Assembly (NCBI GenBank): GCA_015067495.1
Contig: SVMI01000014.1
Span: 1 to 44,360 of the forward strand
Origin: Oscillospiraceae bacterium
Lineage (GTDB): Bacteria; Bacillota; Clostridia; Oscillospirales; Oscillospiraceae
Length of the DNA: 44,360 nucleotides
Direction of reading: 5' to 3'
The position numbers were made by a program, and so were the translations under genes. A model generated the notes under the pieces. It had not been told where the DNA came from. It saw only the letters and a list, made by a program, of their open reading frames with translations, and ran no database searches. Below are positions 23,196 to 32,044 of the stretch, in pieces; the first letter of the stretch is position 1; the number at the start of each line of letters is the position of its first letter.

Positions 23196-25184
23196 TTTCG
23201 AGATACGTTTTTTTCGCAAAATAAGGCATGTTCTGCTGGGCAGATAGATCCTGAAGCCAATACGTCCGTCCTCTTGAAGTGAGGTCTGATAGCTCTGATG
23301 GAAGATCCTCCCCTGCCCGCCGTAGCAGTAATCGTCAGAGGAAAGAACCACCTGATAATCCCCTTCTTCCTCCACGGGAACAAAATAACCGTCATGTGAT
23401 CTCGCCGGATCAAAGTTAAAGAGGAACAGCGCATTTCCCTTCTTATAAGCAAGCACATGATCTTCATTTTGCACCAGCAGCTGCTTGTCCTGTACGCCCA
23501 CGACGCGGTACTTCTTCGCCGCGGCGACCATGTCTTTTTCAAACTGCAGAAGATACTGATATTTCAGATCGGGATTGTCAGCAAGACTCCACTGGCGGCG
23601 GCAGTAATGATAGCTCCAGCCGTTGCCCTCCCGGGGAAAATCAATCCACTCAGGGTGACCGAACTCGTTGCCCATAAAGGTCAAATATCCCTCTCCGCCA
23701 AGGGTCATGGTCAAAAGTCGGAGCATCTTGTGCAGTGCCATACCCCGATCAACGATAAGATCCTGCGCATCCTTGTGCATTGACCAGTACATCTGCTGAT
23801 CGCACAGACGGAACATGATGGTCTTGTCCCCCACCAGTGCCTGATCGTGGGATTCGCAATAGCCGATGACCTTTTCACCCGGCCAGCGGTTTGCCAGCTC
23901 ATAGTAGATGTGATTGAGATCCCAATCCTCATCCTTCGTTTCCTTCAGCAGACGGATCCACAGATCCGGCTCACCCATGGCAAGGCGGTAATCGAAGCCG
24001 ATGCCGCCGTCCTTAATAGGCAGGCACATGCCGGGCATGGCAGACATATCCTCCGCGATCAGGATCGCATTGGGATTGATCTCCTTTACCAAGGTCGCTG
24101 CCAGCTGCAAATAGGTCACCGCATCCACATCCGTGTTCATGGAGAAATAGAGAGAAGGACCGGTAAATGCCGTACCCAAGCCGTGATCATGGTAGAGCAT
24201 GGAGGTCACGCCGTCGAAACGGAAGCCGTCAAAATGGTATTCCTCCATCCAGAACTTCAGGTTCGAAAGCAGGAACGACAGCACTTCATGCTTCGCGTAA
24301 TCGAAGCATTTTGTACCCCATGCGCTGTGGTTGCCCTTGCTGCCCTCGTGGAAGAACTGATAGGACGTTCCGTCAAATTCGTTGATGCCCTCACGGGTAT
24401 TGGCAGAGGCATGGGAATGCACCACATCCAGCAGCACCGCAATGCCCAGCCCGTGGGCGTCATTGATCAGTGCTTTCAGCTCCTCAGGCATACCGAATCT
24501 TGAGGACGCGGCGAAGAAATTCGTCACCTGATAGCCAAAGGACGCATAGTAGGGATGCTCCATCACCGCCATGATCTGGATGGTGTTGTAGCCAAGGGCT
24601 TTGATCCGGGGCAGGATGTTTTCACGAAACTCCGTATACGTCCCGACCTTGCCCTCCTCCTGCGCCATGCCGATGTGGCATTCGTAGACAAACAGCTTCT
24701 TTTCCGGGCGAAAATCCGCATCCGTCCACGGGAAAGGCTTCATGCTGTGGATCACCGCATCCCATGCGTAGGTATTGGGATCCTGCACCACACGGGTGGC
24801 ATAAACGGGGATGCGCTCCAGCTCCCTGCCCTCATGCAGGACAACTGTCATCACCCGCTGCCCATCCTGCAGCGCATCCGTGCCGGGCAAAAACAGCTCA
24901 AAGACACCGTTTTCCAGCTTCGTCATGGGATGGGCATAGCGATCCCAGCCGCAAAAATCACCCGTCAGCCAGAGCTTTTCCGCCGCAGGTGCCCACTCCC
25001 GGTAATACCAGCCGTCCTTCGTCTGATGGAAACCGAAATAGAGGTGACCGTTGGCAACATCGGACAGCTTTTTCTTCTCGCCCAGCAGCGCGCTTTTGGT
25101 TTGACGATAGCGCTGCATACGCAGCTTCAGATCCGCCTCAAAGGGTACAAGGCATGGATTCATTTTGATGATTTTCAGTGACAT
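23193..25184 (-). CDS. glgB: 1,4-alpha-glucan branching enzyme
   Basis: About 663 residues, GH13. N-terminal CBM48-like domain (REWAPAAEKLWLTGDFCGWD), then the TIM barrel with DVVHSH, GFRFDGVTSM, AEDMSAMPG and ESHDQALVGDKT as the four conserved regions, and a C-terminal beta domain (ALFLFNFDPARSHDGY). It forms alpha-1,6 branches in glycogen. The form (GVTSMLYHDHG) resembles the GH13_8 group that includes eukaryotic enzymes. No other glycogen gene lies nearby. Start ATG at 25184 has an AAGGAG site. It follows the HD-domain gene by 34 bp and probably shares its transcript. Confidence 0.94.
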   Translation of the reverse strand: MSLKIIKMNPCLVPFEADLKLRMQRYRQTKSALLGEKKKLSDVANGHLYFGFHQTKDGWYYREWAPAAEKLWLTGDFCGWDRYAHPMTKLENGVFELFLPGTDALQDGQRVMTVVLHEGRELERIPVYATRVVQDPNTYAWDAVIHSMKPFPWTDADFRPEKKLFVYECHIGMAQEEGKVGTYTEFRENILPRIKALGYNTIQIMAVMEHPYYASFGYQVTNFFAASSRFGMPEELKALINDAHGLGIAVLLDVVHSHASANTREGINEFDGTSYQFFHEGSKGNHSAWGTKCFDYAKHEVLSFLLSNLKFWMEEYHFDGFRFDGVTSMLYHDHGLGTAFTGPSLYFSMNTDVDAVTYLQLAATLVKEINPNAILIAEDMSAMPGMCLPIKDGGIGFDYRLAMGEPDLWIRLLKETKDEDWDLNHIYYELANRWPGEKVIGYCESHDQALVGDKTIMFRLCDQQMYWSMHKDAQDLIVDRGMALHKMLRLLTMTLGGEGYLTFMGNEFGHPEWIDFPREGNGWSYHYCRRQWSLADNPDLKYQYLLQFEKDMVAAAKKYRVVGVQDKQLLVQNEDHVLAYKKGNALFLFNFDPARSHDGYFVPVEEEGDYQVVLSSDDYCYGGQGRIFHQSYQTSLQEDGRIGFRIYLPSRTCLILRKKRISK

Positions 25185-25218
25185 ACCGATACTCCTTTGA
25201 CAAAATATTTGCTGCAGC

Positions 25219-25875
25219 TCAACCAAGCTGCTGCTCGTTGATGATCAGCTTGAATTGCAGTCCCAATGCTTCCGCAGCCTGACGGCACAGCAGCATTCGG
25301 TTTGTAAAGATGGCAAAATAGTCAAGCACCGAGCTGAAATGGGTATCGACTGACAGCTTTAGCTTGACAATGGTATGGGCTTCATTGATCTTCAGCTCCG
25401 ATTTCGTGACAGAGTAGTTGACCCGGTCATGGATGTCGAAGCCGGCAACGTCCTTGGTACGCACGCGGCTGCGGCGAACATCGGATTTATCCGCAAGGAT
25501 CAGTGCCGCCGCAATGGGATTGACCGGCACGCCCGTACCCTCGTCGTGGTTGCCGATGGCAGTGACGATCAGGGAGATCTCCTCCGGCGGAAATTCCCAC
25601 TTATCCAGCATACGGAACGCCATCAGCGCGCCGCTCTGGCTGTGGTCAACACGGTTGACAAGGTTGCCGATATCGTGCAGGTAGCCGGCAATTTTGCCCA
25701 GTTCCACCGTGCGTTCGTCATGACCCAGTGTCTGCAGAATATACCCGGTCATTTCCGCAACGCTGCCCACATGGGCAAAGCTATGCTCTGTATAGCCCAG
25801 AGCTGCAAGGGATGCGTCCGCCTGCTCAATGTAGGTTCGGACGGTCTGCTCATTTTTAATATCTTTGTAATTCAT
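25219..25875 (-). CDS. HD-domain phosphohydrolase-like protein
   Basis: 218 residues. An HD domain with H(FAHVGSVAEM), GYLHDIGN (His-Asp pair), HSQSGALMAF and GNHDEGTG as metal-ligand candidates, and a following ADKSD motif, indicate a metal-dependent HD phosphohydrolase of unknown substrate (nucleotide-type substrates are common for this fold). ATG at 25875 with an AAAGGAG site; the upstream extension is not supported. First gene of a probable HD-glgB operon, so a signalling or metabolic link to glycogen is possible but inferred. Confidence 0.85.
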   Translation of the reverse strand: MNYKDIKNEQTVRTYIEQADASLAALGYTEHSFAHVGSVAEMTGYILQTLGHDERTVELGKIAGYLHDIGNLVNRVDHSQSGALMAFRMLDKWEFPPEEISLIVTAIGNHDEGTGVPVNPIAAALILADKSDVRRSRVRTKDVAGFDIHDRVNYSVTKSELKINEAHTIVKLKLSVDTHFSSVLDYFAIFTNRMLLCRQAAEALGLQFKLIINEQQLG

Positions 25876-25915
25876 AGAATCTCCTTTGGAATGTATGTAT
25901 ATACCCGTTGATATT

Positions 25916-25944
25916 ACTATACACCATTTTTCCCAAAATGAAAA
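25916..25944 (-). promoter_or_regulatory. probable promoter of HD-glgB
   Basis: Minus strand TTTTCA (plus 25939-25944), 17 bp, TATAGT (plus 25916-25921), about 40 bp before the HD start. The -35 is imperfect. Confidence 0.5.
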
Positions 25945-25954
25945 GATAGTTTCA

Positions 25955-25993
25955 AGAAAAAAGCCGCCCTTAGAAACCAAGGACGGCAAAAAA
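25955..25993 (-). terminator. terminator of the carD-like gene
   Basis: On the minus strand, stem GCCGTCCTT / AAGGGCGGC with a 7-nt loop and one G-U pair, flanked by A/T runs (TTTTTT after), right after the CarD-like stop. Confidence 0.8.
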
Positions 25994-26497
25994 TCACTCT
26001 CGATTTAGTGCGTTCAGCACATATGACTCCACCTGCTCCGGCGCAATTCCCAGCACCGCAGCAAATTCGCCCGTCAGAAGGCGCTGCGCATCATGTAAAA
26101 AGTTGTCATCGCACAGATGTACCTTCCGACCTGCTTGTCTTTGCTGCTGTTTGTGCTGATGCAGGGTGTGGACCATCTGTACCAGAGCAGCATAATCGCT
26201 GCCGACAATCAGCTCCCGGTAGCGCTGCTTACGCTGATTTTCGTCTGCGATCCAGCAGGATTGACGCATGTTTTCATCCGCAAGGATCTTGTCCAGCTCC
26301 TGCCGCGTAATAATGGGACGGAGCTTTGCCAATGCCGCAGGATTGTCCGAAGGAATCATGTAGCTTGCTTCCGACTGGTACACGGGATGCAGTACATAGA
26401 ACAATCGTTTATTTCCTTGTACGTTGCGTTCTTCCATTGCGCCAATACGGCAAACGCCCTGACAGCTGTAAACAACATAGTCTCCGATCTTGTACAT
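25994..26497 (-). CDS. CarD family transcriptional regulator
   Basis: 167 residues. The N-terminal Tudor-like RNA-polymerase-interacting domain (IGDYVVYSCQGVCRIGAMEE, later RLFYVLHPVYQSEASYMIPS) and the following helical region are characteristic of CarD/CdnL, which bind the RNA polymerase beta subunit and alter open-complex stability. It carries its own terminator. Start at ATG 26497 with an AAGGGGA site. A TATAAT (plus 26527-26532, minus strand) lies about 30 bp upstream, but the -35 is weak. Confidence 0.88.
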   Translation of the reverse strand: MYKIGDYVVYSCQGVCRIGAMEERNVQGNKRLFYVLHPVYQSEASYMIPSDNPAALAKLRPIITRQELDKILADENMRQSCWIADENQRKQRYRELIVGSDYAALVQMVHTLHQHKQQQRQAGRKVHLCDDNFLHDAQRLLTGEFAAVLGIAPEQVESYVLNALNRE

Positions 26498-26569
26498 GAT
26501 TGCATCCCCTTTCGTGCTTTGGCATTATTATATCACAGTTTTTTCCAGATTTCATGTGGGCAAAATGCT

Positions 26570-26603
26570 CAAAAAATGCCCGCAGTCTTTTGACTACGGG
26601 CAA
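26570..26603 (-). terminator. terminator of asnB
   Basis: 10-bp stem GCCCGTAGTC / GACTGCGGGC (minus-strand reading, one G-U) with loop AAAA, then ATTTTTTGAG, just after the asnB stop. Confidence 0.85.
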
Positions 26604-26607
26604 CTTT

Positions 26608-28425
26608 TTATAATAAAATATCAACCTGATAATGCTTCAGCCAAGCATTGATCTGCAGCAGGTAACAGATCGTCTGGGGGCTTCGCATCAGCTGACCGTA
26701 CCACGGCCACAGGGGTTCTTCTTCCAGCATTTTTCGGATCGCATCCGGCGAGACCAGCGCAAACAGCGGTGCATTTTTCTGCTCCAGCAGCTGCTCCATG
26801 CGTCCCCGGATGAGCAAGCCGTACTTCGGATCATGGGTTTTGGGATAGGGACTTTTCTTCCGCCACAGCACCTCGCGGGGTAGTATTCCCTCCATTGCAA
26901 CGCGCAGCAGTCCCTTCTCCCTGCCCTGCCAGTCCTTAAATTTCCACGGCACACCATAGAGATATTCCGCGATCCGATGATCACAAAAGGGCACCCGCAC
27001 CTCAAGACCTGAATACATGCTCATGCGATCCTTGCGGTCGAGAAGGGTCTGCATAAACCAGCGCATATTGAGATTGACCATCTGCTTCATGCGTCTTTCC
27101 AAAGGTGATGCACCGGGCAGAATATCACTCTCCCGACAGGTTTTTTCATACTGCTCCATCACAAACCCATCAGGGTGCAGCTTCTCTTGCAGCGACGGAT
27201 GCAGCAAATTCCCGCGATAAGCGGTATTTTGCGCCCACGGGAAGCCCTCTCTGTCCCGGATCTCCTGATCCCGATACCACGGGTATCCGCCGAAGATCTC
27301 GTCTGCGCACTCCCCTGACAGCGCCACCGTCACATGGGGCTTGATCCTCCGGCAAAAAGCAAGCAGGGAAAAATCCACATCTGCCATTCCGGGAAGATCC
27401 CGTGCCAATGTAGCGTTCTCCAATTCATCGATCAGATCCTGCGGCGAAAGAACGCACCAGTGATGGTCGGTTTGAAACCGCTCCTGCATCAGGCGGATAT
27501 ATGCACCATCGGAATTGGGCTGAAATTTATTGGGTGTGAAATATTTATCATTGTCAACATAGTCCACGGAAAAAGTCGCAAGTGGTTTTCCGCTCAGCTT
27601 TTTTGCGCAGATCGCGGTGATCAGACTGGAATCCAAGCCGCCGGAGAGAAATGTGCCAACAGGTACATCCGACACCGTCTGCCGTTCGATGGCATCAAGC
27701 ACCAAAAATCTGACCTGCTCCGCTGTTTCGTCAAAGGTTTGGGTATGCTCTCTGTCCCGCAATTTCCAGTAGCGGCGGATGGCAAGCCTGCCGTCCCGAT
27801 ATGTGGCACACTGCCCCGGCTCCAGCTCCCGCATACCGTAAAAAACACCGCTTCCCGGGATACGTCCCGGCCCGAGCAGCAGCAGCTGAGCGATCCCCTC
27901 CTGATCGATAGCTGCAGGTACGCCGGGATAGGTCAGGATCGTTTTCATCTCAGAGGCAAACAGCAAACCGCCCCTGTGTTCCATGAAAAACAGCGGTTTG
28001 ACTCCCATGCGATCCCGGGCAAGAAAAAGCTTCTGTTCACTGCCATCCCAAATTGCGAAGGCAAAGATGCCGTTGAATTTCTCAAGGCAGGCTTCGCCCC
28101 ATTCAATGTAGCTTCGCAGCAGCACCTCCGTATCAGAATGACCGGCAAAAACATGCCCCGCTTTTTGAAGTTTCCCGCGCAGCTCCGGCGCATTGTAAAG
28201 CTCACCGTTATAGACGAGTGTGTACTCGCTTTGACCGTGTCTGACGGTCATCGGCTGTCCGCCGCCCGAAAGATCAATGACGGAAAGCCGCGCATGCAAG
28301 AGCCATCCATCCGGGATGCACGCAACGCCCGTGGCATCAGGACCGCGGCGGGTCATGGTTTGCAGCATTTTTTCAATAATCGCTTCCGTTGCAGAAAGAC
28401 CGATCATTCCCGCGATTGCACACAT
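26608..28425 (-). CDS. asnB: glutamine-hydrolysing asparagine synthetase
   Basis: 605 residues. N-terminal class II glutaminase domain with Cys2 as nucleophile (MCAIAGMIGLS), RLSVIDLSGGGQPM and YNGELYNAPELR; then the synthetase domain with PP-loop SGGLDSSL (about 265-272) and ALSGECADEIFGGYPWY. Makes asparagine from aspartate, ATP and glutamine. Start: two tandem ATGs; the second (28425) places Cys directly after Met, as needed for the active site, and is 7 nt from the AGGAGG site, while the first (28428) would block the nucleophile. Monocistronic with its own terminator. Confidence 0.95.
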   Translation of the reverse strand: MCAIAGMIGLSATEAIIEKMLQTMTRRGPDATGVACIPDGWLLHARLSVIDLSGGGQPMTVRHGQSEYTLVYNGELYNAPELRGKLQKAGHVFAGHSDTEVLLRSYIEWGEACLEKFNGIFAFAIWDGSEQKLFLARDRMGVKPLFFMEHRGGLLFASEMKTILTYPGVPAAIDQEGIAQLLLLGPGRIPGSGVFYGMRELEPGQCATYRDGRLAIRRYWKLRDREHTQTFDETAEQVRFLVLDAIERQTVSDVPVGTFLSGGLDSSLITAICAKKLSGKPLATFSVDYVDNDKYFTPNKFQPNSDGAYIRLMQERFQTDHHWCVLSPQDLIDELENATLARDLPGMADVDFSLLAFCRRIKPHVTVALSGECADEIFGGYPWYRDQEIRDREGFPWAQNTAYRGNLLHPSLQEKLHPDGFVMEQYEKTCRESDILPGASPLERRMKQMVNLNMRWFMQTLLDRKDRMSMYSGLEVRVPFCDHRIAEYLYGVPWKFKDWQGREKGLLRVAMEGILPREVLWRKKSPYPKTHDPKYGLLIRGRMEQLLEQKNAPLFALVSPDAIRKMLEEEPLWPWYGQLMRSPQTICYLLQINAWLKHYQVDILL

Positions 28426-28524
28426 CATATCGCCTCCTCTCGACGGCGTATTCTATGACCTGCAAACAAATTTTGCCACACATAAAGCGATGGCTGCATG
28501 TCAAAATAAGCGTGGGTGATGAAC

Positions 28525-28953
28525 ATGAAAGACAGCAAAGACATCCTCTCCTCCCTTCTGAAAACGACCCAGATGGGTCAGGTGGGGATCCGCAGCGTTG
28601 TAAAGGCAGCCGAAGCGCCGCAGTTCAAGAAAGCACTGCGCGATCAGCTGGATGAGTACAACAAGATCGAAAAGGAAACCTATGACCTTGCCAAGCGGCG
28701 TGGATGGGTTTTGGCAGAGCTGAATCCCGTTGCGCGTACCATGGCAGATATGGCATCCCGGGGCAAGCTGATGTACGGCAAAAACGACTCCAAGATTGCC
28801 GCCATGATGGTGCAGGGCAATACCCGCGGTGTGATCAAGAGCCTGAAAAACATGCACCGCTATCACCAAAACGACAGCGATGTGACTGCCCTTTCCCAAA
28901 AGCTTCTGGACTGCGAAAACAACAACATCCGTCAGATGGAGGGCTACCTCTGA
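28525..28953 (+). CDS. small helical protein, function unknown
   Basis: About 142 residues, rich in Lys, Ala and Leu, with no membrane helix or signal peptide. At least four amphipathic helices are predicted by eye (about 5-35, 38-65, 68-90, 105-135), a ferritin-like or DUF2383-like four-helix-bundle look, but no motif that would confirm it. Start: ATG at 28525 has GGGTGAT directly upstream; GTG 28516 and ATG 28519 are in frame. It is followed by a terminator and, after about 100 bp, by spore genes. A spore link is only guessed from position. Confidence 0.6.
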   Translation: MKDSKDILSSLLKTTQMGQVGIRSVVKAAEAPQFKKALRDQLDEYNKIEKETYDLAKRRGWVLAELNPVARTMADMASRGKLMYGKNDSKIAAMMVQGNTRGVIKSLKNMHRYHQNDSDVTALSQKLLDCENNNIRQMEGYL

Positions 28954-28954
28954 A

Positions 28955-28991
28955 AAACGCAGCTTACCTTTGCGGTAGGCTGCATTTTTTT
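28955..28991 (+). terminator. terminator of the small helical protein gene
   Basis: Stem GCAGC-TTACC / GGTA-GGCTGC with one bulge on each side, 5-nt loop, then ATTTTTTT. Confidence 0.8.
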
Positions 28992-29050
28992 GCACCGCCG
29001 GAACACATCGTGCATAGAATGATCAGAAAGCATGAAAGGAGTGACCCCCC

Positions 29051-29431
29051 TTGCCCGATACCGGATACATACAGACGCATGCCTATCAGAGCAATGCCCA
29101 GCTGCCGCTGCAGAATGTGACTGTGACTGTTTCCTCGCCGGACGGAACGGTGATCGCCCTGCGGCTGACTGACCGCAGCGGGCGCATTGATCCGATTCCC
29201 ATTCCCGTGCCGGACAGATCCGAAAGCCTGACACCTGATACCCCGGAAATTCCCTTTACAACAGTAAACTTAACCGCAAGACTTAAAGATTATGAGCAGA
29301 TCTTCATCACCGGTCTTCAGGTTTTTGCGGATGTGACGACGGATCAGAATCTGATGCTGATCCCCCTTTCCGAGCTGCCATCGAGCCGCAGTCAGTCGGA
29401 GTCCTTCGATACACCGCCGCAGAATCTGTGA
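29051..29431 (+). CDS. carboxypeptidase-regulatory-like protein, first gene of a SleC-like operon
   Basis: 126 residues starting at TTG 29051 (AAAGGAGTG site at about 29036). Reads as a beta-sandwich-like domain: GYIQTHAYQSNAQLPLQNV, TVTVSSPDGTVIALRLTDRS, then IPFTTVNLTARLKDYEQIFI. The phrase pattern (improvement-type beta domain ahead of a SpoIID/PG-binding enzyme) resembles the N-terminal part of SleC-type cortex-lytic proteins, here as a separate chain. No signal peptide. A pro-region or assembly partner of the next enzyme is the working idea. Confidence 0.6.
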   Translation: MPDTGYIQTHAYQSNAQLPLQNVTVTVSSPDGTVIALRLTDRSGRIDPIPIPVPDRSESLTPDTPEIPFTTVNLTARLKDYEQIFITGLQVFADVTTDQNLMLIPLSELPSSRSQSESFDTPPQNL

Positions 29432-29443
29432 AAGGAGTGAACC

Positions 29444-30688
29444 ATGCCGCCTATTGTTTTGCCCGCCATACCACAAAGGATCACCGTGCATCTGGGTGCT
29501 CCGTCCCAGTATGCCGCCAACGTGACTGTTCCCTTTGCCGATTACGTCAAGAATGTCGCATCCAGCGAGATCTATCCCACATGGGACGAAAGTGCGCTGG
29601 AAGCCAACATTCTGGCAATCGTCTCCTTTGCCCTCAACCGTGTATACACAGAGTTTTACCGCAGCCGCGGTTATGATTTTGACATCACCAACAGCACCGC
29701 CTTTGATCAGGCATTCGTCAACGGACGCGCCTATTTTGAAAACATCTCCCGTCTCGTAGACCGGCTGTTCAACGACTATCTGCGCCGCCCCGGCTTTGTC
29801 GAGCCACTTGCCGCCAAATTCTGCAACGGCACGACCGTAACCTGTGAGGGCTTAAGCCAATGGGGCAGTCAGAATCTGGCGCAGCGGGGCTTCAACTCGG
29901 TGCAGATCCTGCGTAATTACTACGGTAACGTGGAGATCGTCAATGACGCGCCCATTCGCGGCATTACATCCTCCTACCCCGGCACACCGCTGCGGCGGGG
30001 CAGTTCCGGGCCGGCGGTGGTCGTGGTGCAGGTGGAGCTGAACCGCATCGCGCAGAACTACCCCGCCATTCCGAAGCTCGCAGCTACCGACGGCATCTTC
30101 GGCAGCCGCACGGAAGCCTCTGTCCGAAGATTTCAGGAGATCTTCGGTCTGACCCCCGACGGCATCGTCGGAAAAGCCACATGGTATGCTCTCGTGCGGC
30201 TGTATACTGCCGTCACAGCCCTGTCCGAACTGCGAAGTCAGGGGCAGCAGTTCTATTCCATCAACTGGGAGTATCCCGACCCCATCCAGCAGGGCGACAC
30301 CGGCGACAAGGTACGGCATCTGCAATATATGCTGTCGATTCTGTCCGACTTTATTCCCAGCATACCGCCCGTTGCGGTTGACGGGATTTTCGGTCCCGCC
30401 ACACGGGACGCGGTGGTTGCGGCGCAGCTGCGCTTCGGTCTGCCGCAAACGGGTCAGGTGGATGATCGGACATGGGATGAGATCTACGACCAATTTTCCG
30501 GCATAGAAACCACCGCTTTGCGAAACAGTGAGGCTTTCCCGCCTCTGCGGCAAAATGCCGTGCCTGCCATGGCAGGTGGCAGCACGCAGCCTATGCGCTA
30601 CGCAAGAACACCAACGCTGACACAATTTCCGGGTGAAGCTCTGCGTTTGGGCAGACAAGATCCGATTTCTCGGGAGGTGATCCGATGA
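29444..30688 (+). CDS. SpoIID-domain protein with two peptidoglycan-binding domains (SleC-like)
   Basis: 414 residues. Residues about 25-180 match the SpoIID lytic transglycosylase fold: FADYVKNVASSEIYPTWDES with the probable catalytic Glu42, later CEGLSQWGSQNLAQRGFNSV then QILRNYYG. Two PG_binding_1 domains follow: about 183-253 (LRRGSSGPAVVVVQVEL...) and about 282-350 (IQQGDTGDKVRHLQYML...), each ending in a DGI(F)G..T..AV..FQ block. This is the architecture of spore cortex-lytic enzymes of the SleC group, which act on muramic-lactam cortex. GAAAGGAGTGAACC precedes the ATG. No classical signal peptide. It overlaps the next gene by 4 bp. Confidence 0.85.
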   Translation: MPPIVLPAIPQRITVHLGAPSQYAANVTVPFADYVKNVASSEIYPTWDESALEANILAIVSFALNRVYTEFYRSRGYDFDITNSTAFDQAFVNGRAYFENISRLVDRLFNDYLRRPGFVEPLAAKFCNGTTVTCEGLSQWGSQNLAQRGFNSVQILRNYYGNVEIVNDAPIRGITSSYPGTPLRRGSSGPAVVVVQVELNRIAQNYPAIPKLAATDGIFGSRTEASVRRFQEIFGLTPDGIVGKATWYALVRLYTAVTALSELRSQGQQFYSINWEYPDPIQQGDTGDKVRHLQYMLSILSDFIPSIPPVAVDGIFGPATRDAVVAAQLRFGLPQTGQVDDRTWDEIYDQFSGIETTALRNSEAFPPLRQNAVPAMAGGSTQPMRYARTPTLTQFPGEALRLGRQDPISREVIR

Positions 30689-31212
30689 GACCCAATGAAT
30701 CCTTTGTAGGACAGCCGGTTCGAAGCCTTCAGACCATGCTGCGCGTCATCGCGGAACATGACGAATTGCAGCCAAGTGTCATCCCGGACGGCATATACGG
30801 ACCCCAGACCGCTACAGCAGTTTCCGCCTTTCAGCGACGAAACGGTCTGCCCATCACCGGCAGCGTCGATCAGGATACGTGGGAGCGGATCGTCGCTGTC
30901 TATGAGCCGGCGCTGATCGCCGTCGGGCCGGTAGTGCCGCTGGATATCCTTCTTGAACCGAAGCAGGTGATCCGTCAGGGCGAGGAAAACCCGAATCTTT
31001 ACCTTATTCAGGCGATTTTGATCGTCCTGTCACAGGCATACGGAAGCATTACCGCGCCGGCTGTGACCGGCATTCTCGACATTCCCACCGCCAATGCCCT
31101 TTCCCAATTTCAGACCTTGGCACTGCTGCCGGTCACCGGCGAACTCGACCGCAACACATGGCGGCATCTTGCGCTGCATTATCCCACAGCAACTGTAATG
31201 CTGAAACAGTAA
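30685..31212 (+). CDS. double peptidoglycan-binding domain protein
   Basis: 175 residues made almost wholly of two PG_binding_1 domains: about 6-72 (VGQPVRSLQTMLRVIAEHDE... then DGIYGPQTATAVSAFQRRNG) and about 94-164 (IRQGEENPNLYLIQAILIVL... then FQTLALLPVTGELDRNTW). No catalytic domain or signal peptide. Start overlaps the SpoIID-domain gene by 4 bp (ATGA), so they are translated together. It probably helps anchor or extend the cortex-lytic enzyme on peptidoglycan, an inference from operon position. Confidence 0.85.
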   Translation: MRPNESFVGQPVRSLQTMLRVIAEHDELQPSVIPDGIYGPQTATAVSAFQRRNGLPITGSVDQDTWERIVAVYEPALIAVGPVVPLDILLEPKQVIRQGEENPNLYLIQAILIVLSQAYGSITAPAVTGILDIPTANALSQFQTLALLPVTGELDRNTWRHLALHYPTATVMLKQ

Positions 31213-31249
31213 TTTCCGCTTTTTTCTACAAATTTTTCCTCTTTGGCTC

Positions 31250-31278
31250 TTGATTATCAGGTAGGAATTGCCTATAAT
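31250..31278 (+). promoter_or_regulatory. sigma-A promoter of pgsA
   Basis: TTGATT (31250-31255), 17 bp, TATAAT (31273-31278), about 48 bp before the pgsA start, which has a GGAGG site. Confidence 0.85.
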
Positions 31279-31325
31279 ATAGGGTAGACTATTTGACTGA
31301 TACCCGTCATCGGAGGAAATTGGGA

Positions 31326-31907
31326 ATGCACAAAAAAGATTGGAAAAAAGACATATTGACCATTCCGAACCTGCTTAGCTTGTTCCGTTTGCTGCTGATC
31401 CCGGTTTATGTATGGATCTATTTCAACGGCAACCATCTGGTAGCGGCGGGCATCTTCGCCCTCTCCTGCCTGACCGACATGCTGGACGGCTTCATCGCAC
31501 GCCGTTTCAACATGATCTCCACCGTTGGCAAGGTTCTCGATCCCTTTGCAGATAAGGCAACACAGCTGACCATGATCATCTGTCTGCTGATCAAGCATCC
31601 CCAGCTGATCCCGGTGATCTGTGTCTTCCTCGTCAAGGAGATCTTCCAGCTGATCGCCGCAGCGATCATGCTGCGCAAGCGTCTTGTGCTTCGGGGCGCG
31701 CTGCTCACCGGCAAGATCTCCACCACCCTTTTGTTTACCAGTCTGGTGGCAATGGTAGTCTTCCCGCAGCTGGATCCGACCTGCATCACGATCATTTCCG
31801 TGGTCGTTTCCATCGCCCTGCTGATCGCCATGATCGACTACGGGAGAGCCTTCTTCACTGACAATCCCATGCGTCATTCACTGGATGAAGAGCTGGAAGG
31901 AAACTAA
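31326..31907 (+). CDS. pgsA: CDP-diacylglycerol-glycerol-3-phosphate 3-phosphatidyltransferase
   Basis: 193 residues, membrane enzyme of phosphatidylglycerol synthesis. The CDP-alcohol phosphatidyltransferase signature is complete: D51, D54, G55, A58, R59, G68, D72 and D76 in LTDMLDGFIARRF and STVGKVLDPFADK. About five or six membrane segments follow. Start ATG at 31326 has a GGAGG site; the longer reading from 31293 has no site. The enzyme may also act on another CDP-alcohol acceptor, but the length and motif fit PgsA. Confidence 0.88.
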   Translation: MHKKDWKKDILTIPNLLSLFRLLLIPVYVWIYFNGNHLVAAGIFALSCLTDMLDGFIARRFNMISTVGKVLDPFADKATQLTMIICLLIKHPQLIPVICVFLVKEIFQLIAAAIMLRKRLVLRGALLTGKISTTLLFTSLVAMVVFPQLDPTCITIISVVVSIALLIAMIDYGRAFFTDNPMRHSLDEELEGN

Positions 31908-31945
31908 AAACCTGCCCCCAACGCATTCGCGTTGGGGGCTTTGAT
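31905..31945. terminator. bidirectional terminator between pgsA and the small RNA
   Basis: Perfect 11-bp stem GCCCCCAACGC / GCGTTGGGGGC (31914-31939) with loop ATTC. The minus strand has the better T-tract (AGGTTTTT), while the plus strand is followed by TTTGATCT, so it may mainly serve the leftward transcript. Confidence 0.85.
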
Positions 31946-32038
31946 CTGTAAACGGTATATGGAAGGATCTGTCACGGACGCACCGTCGCCATATCCGCAG
32001 CGATTGCCACGGCATCGGATTGCCCGATCCTCCGCGCC
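31905..32038 (-). ncRNA. candidate small structured RNA
   Basis: No ORF accounts for this stretch. On the minus strand an extended -10 (TGCTACAAT) lies at plus 32045-32053, and a perfect terminator ends the segment about 100-130 nt downstream. Between them, GGAGGATC (plus 32026-32033) pairs with GATCCTTCC (plus 31961-31969) to close a junction that holds three small hairpins: CGGGCAATCCG, TGCCGTGGCA and ACGGTGCGTCCGT. I do not recognise a known riboswitch, 6S or SRP motif. An orphan regulatory RNA is the best reading, but transcription is unproven. Confidence 0.45.
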
Positions 32039-32044
32039 TTCGCT

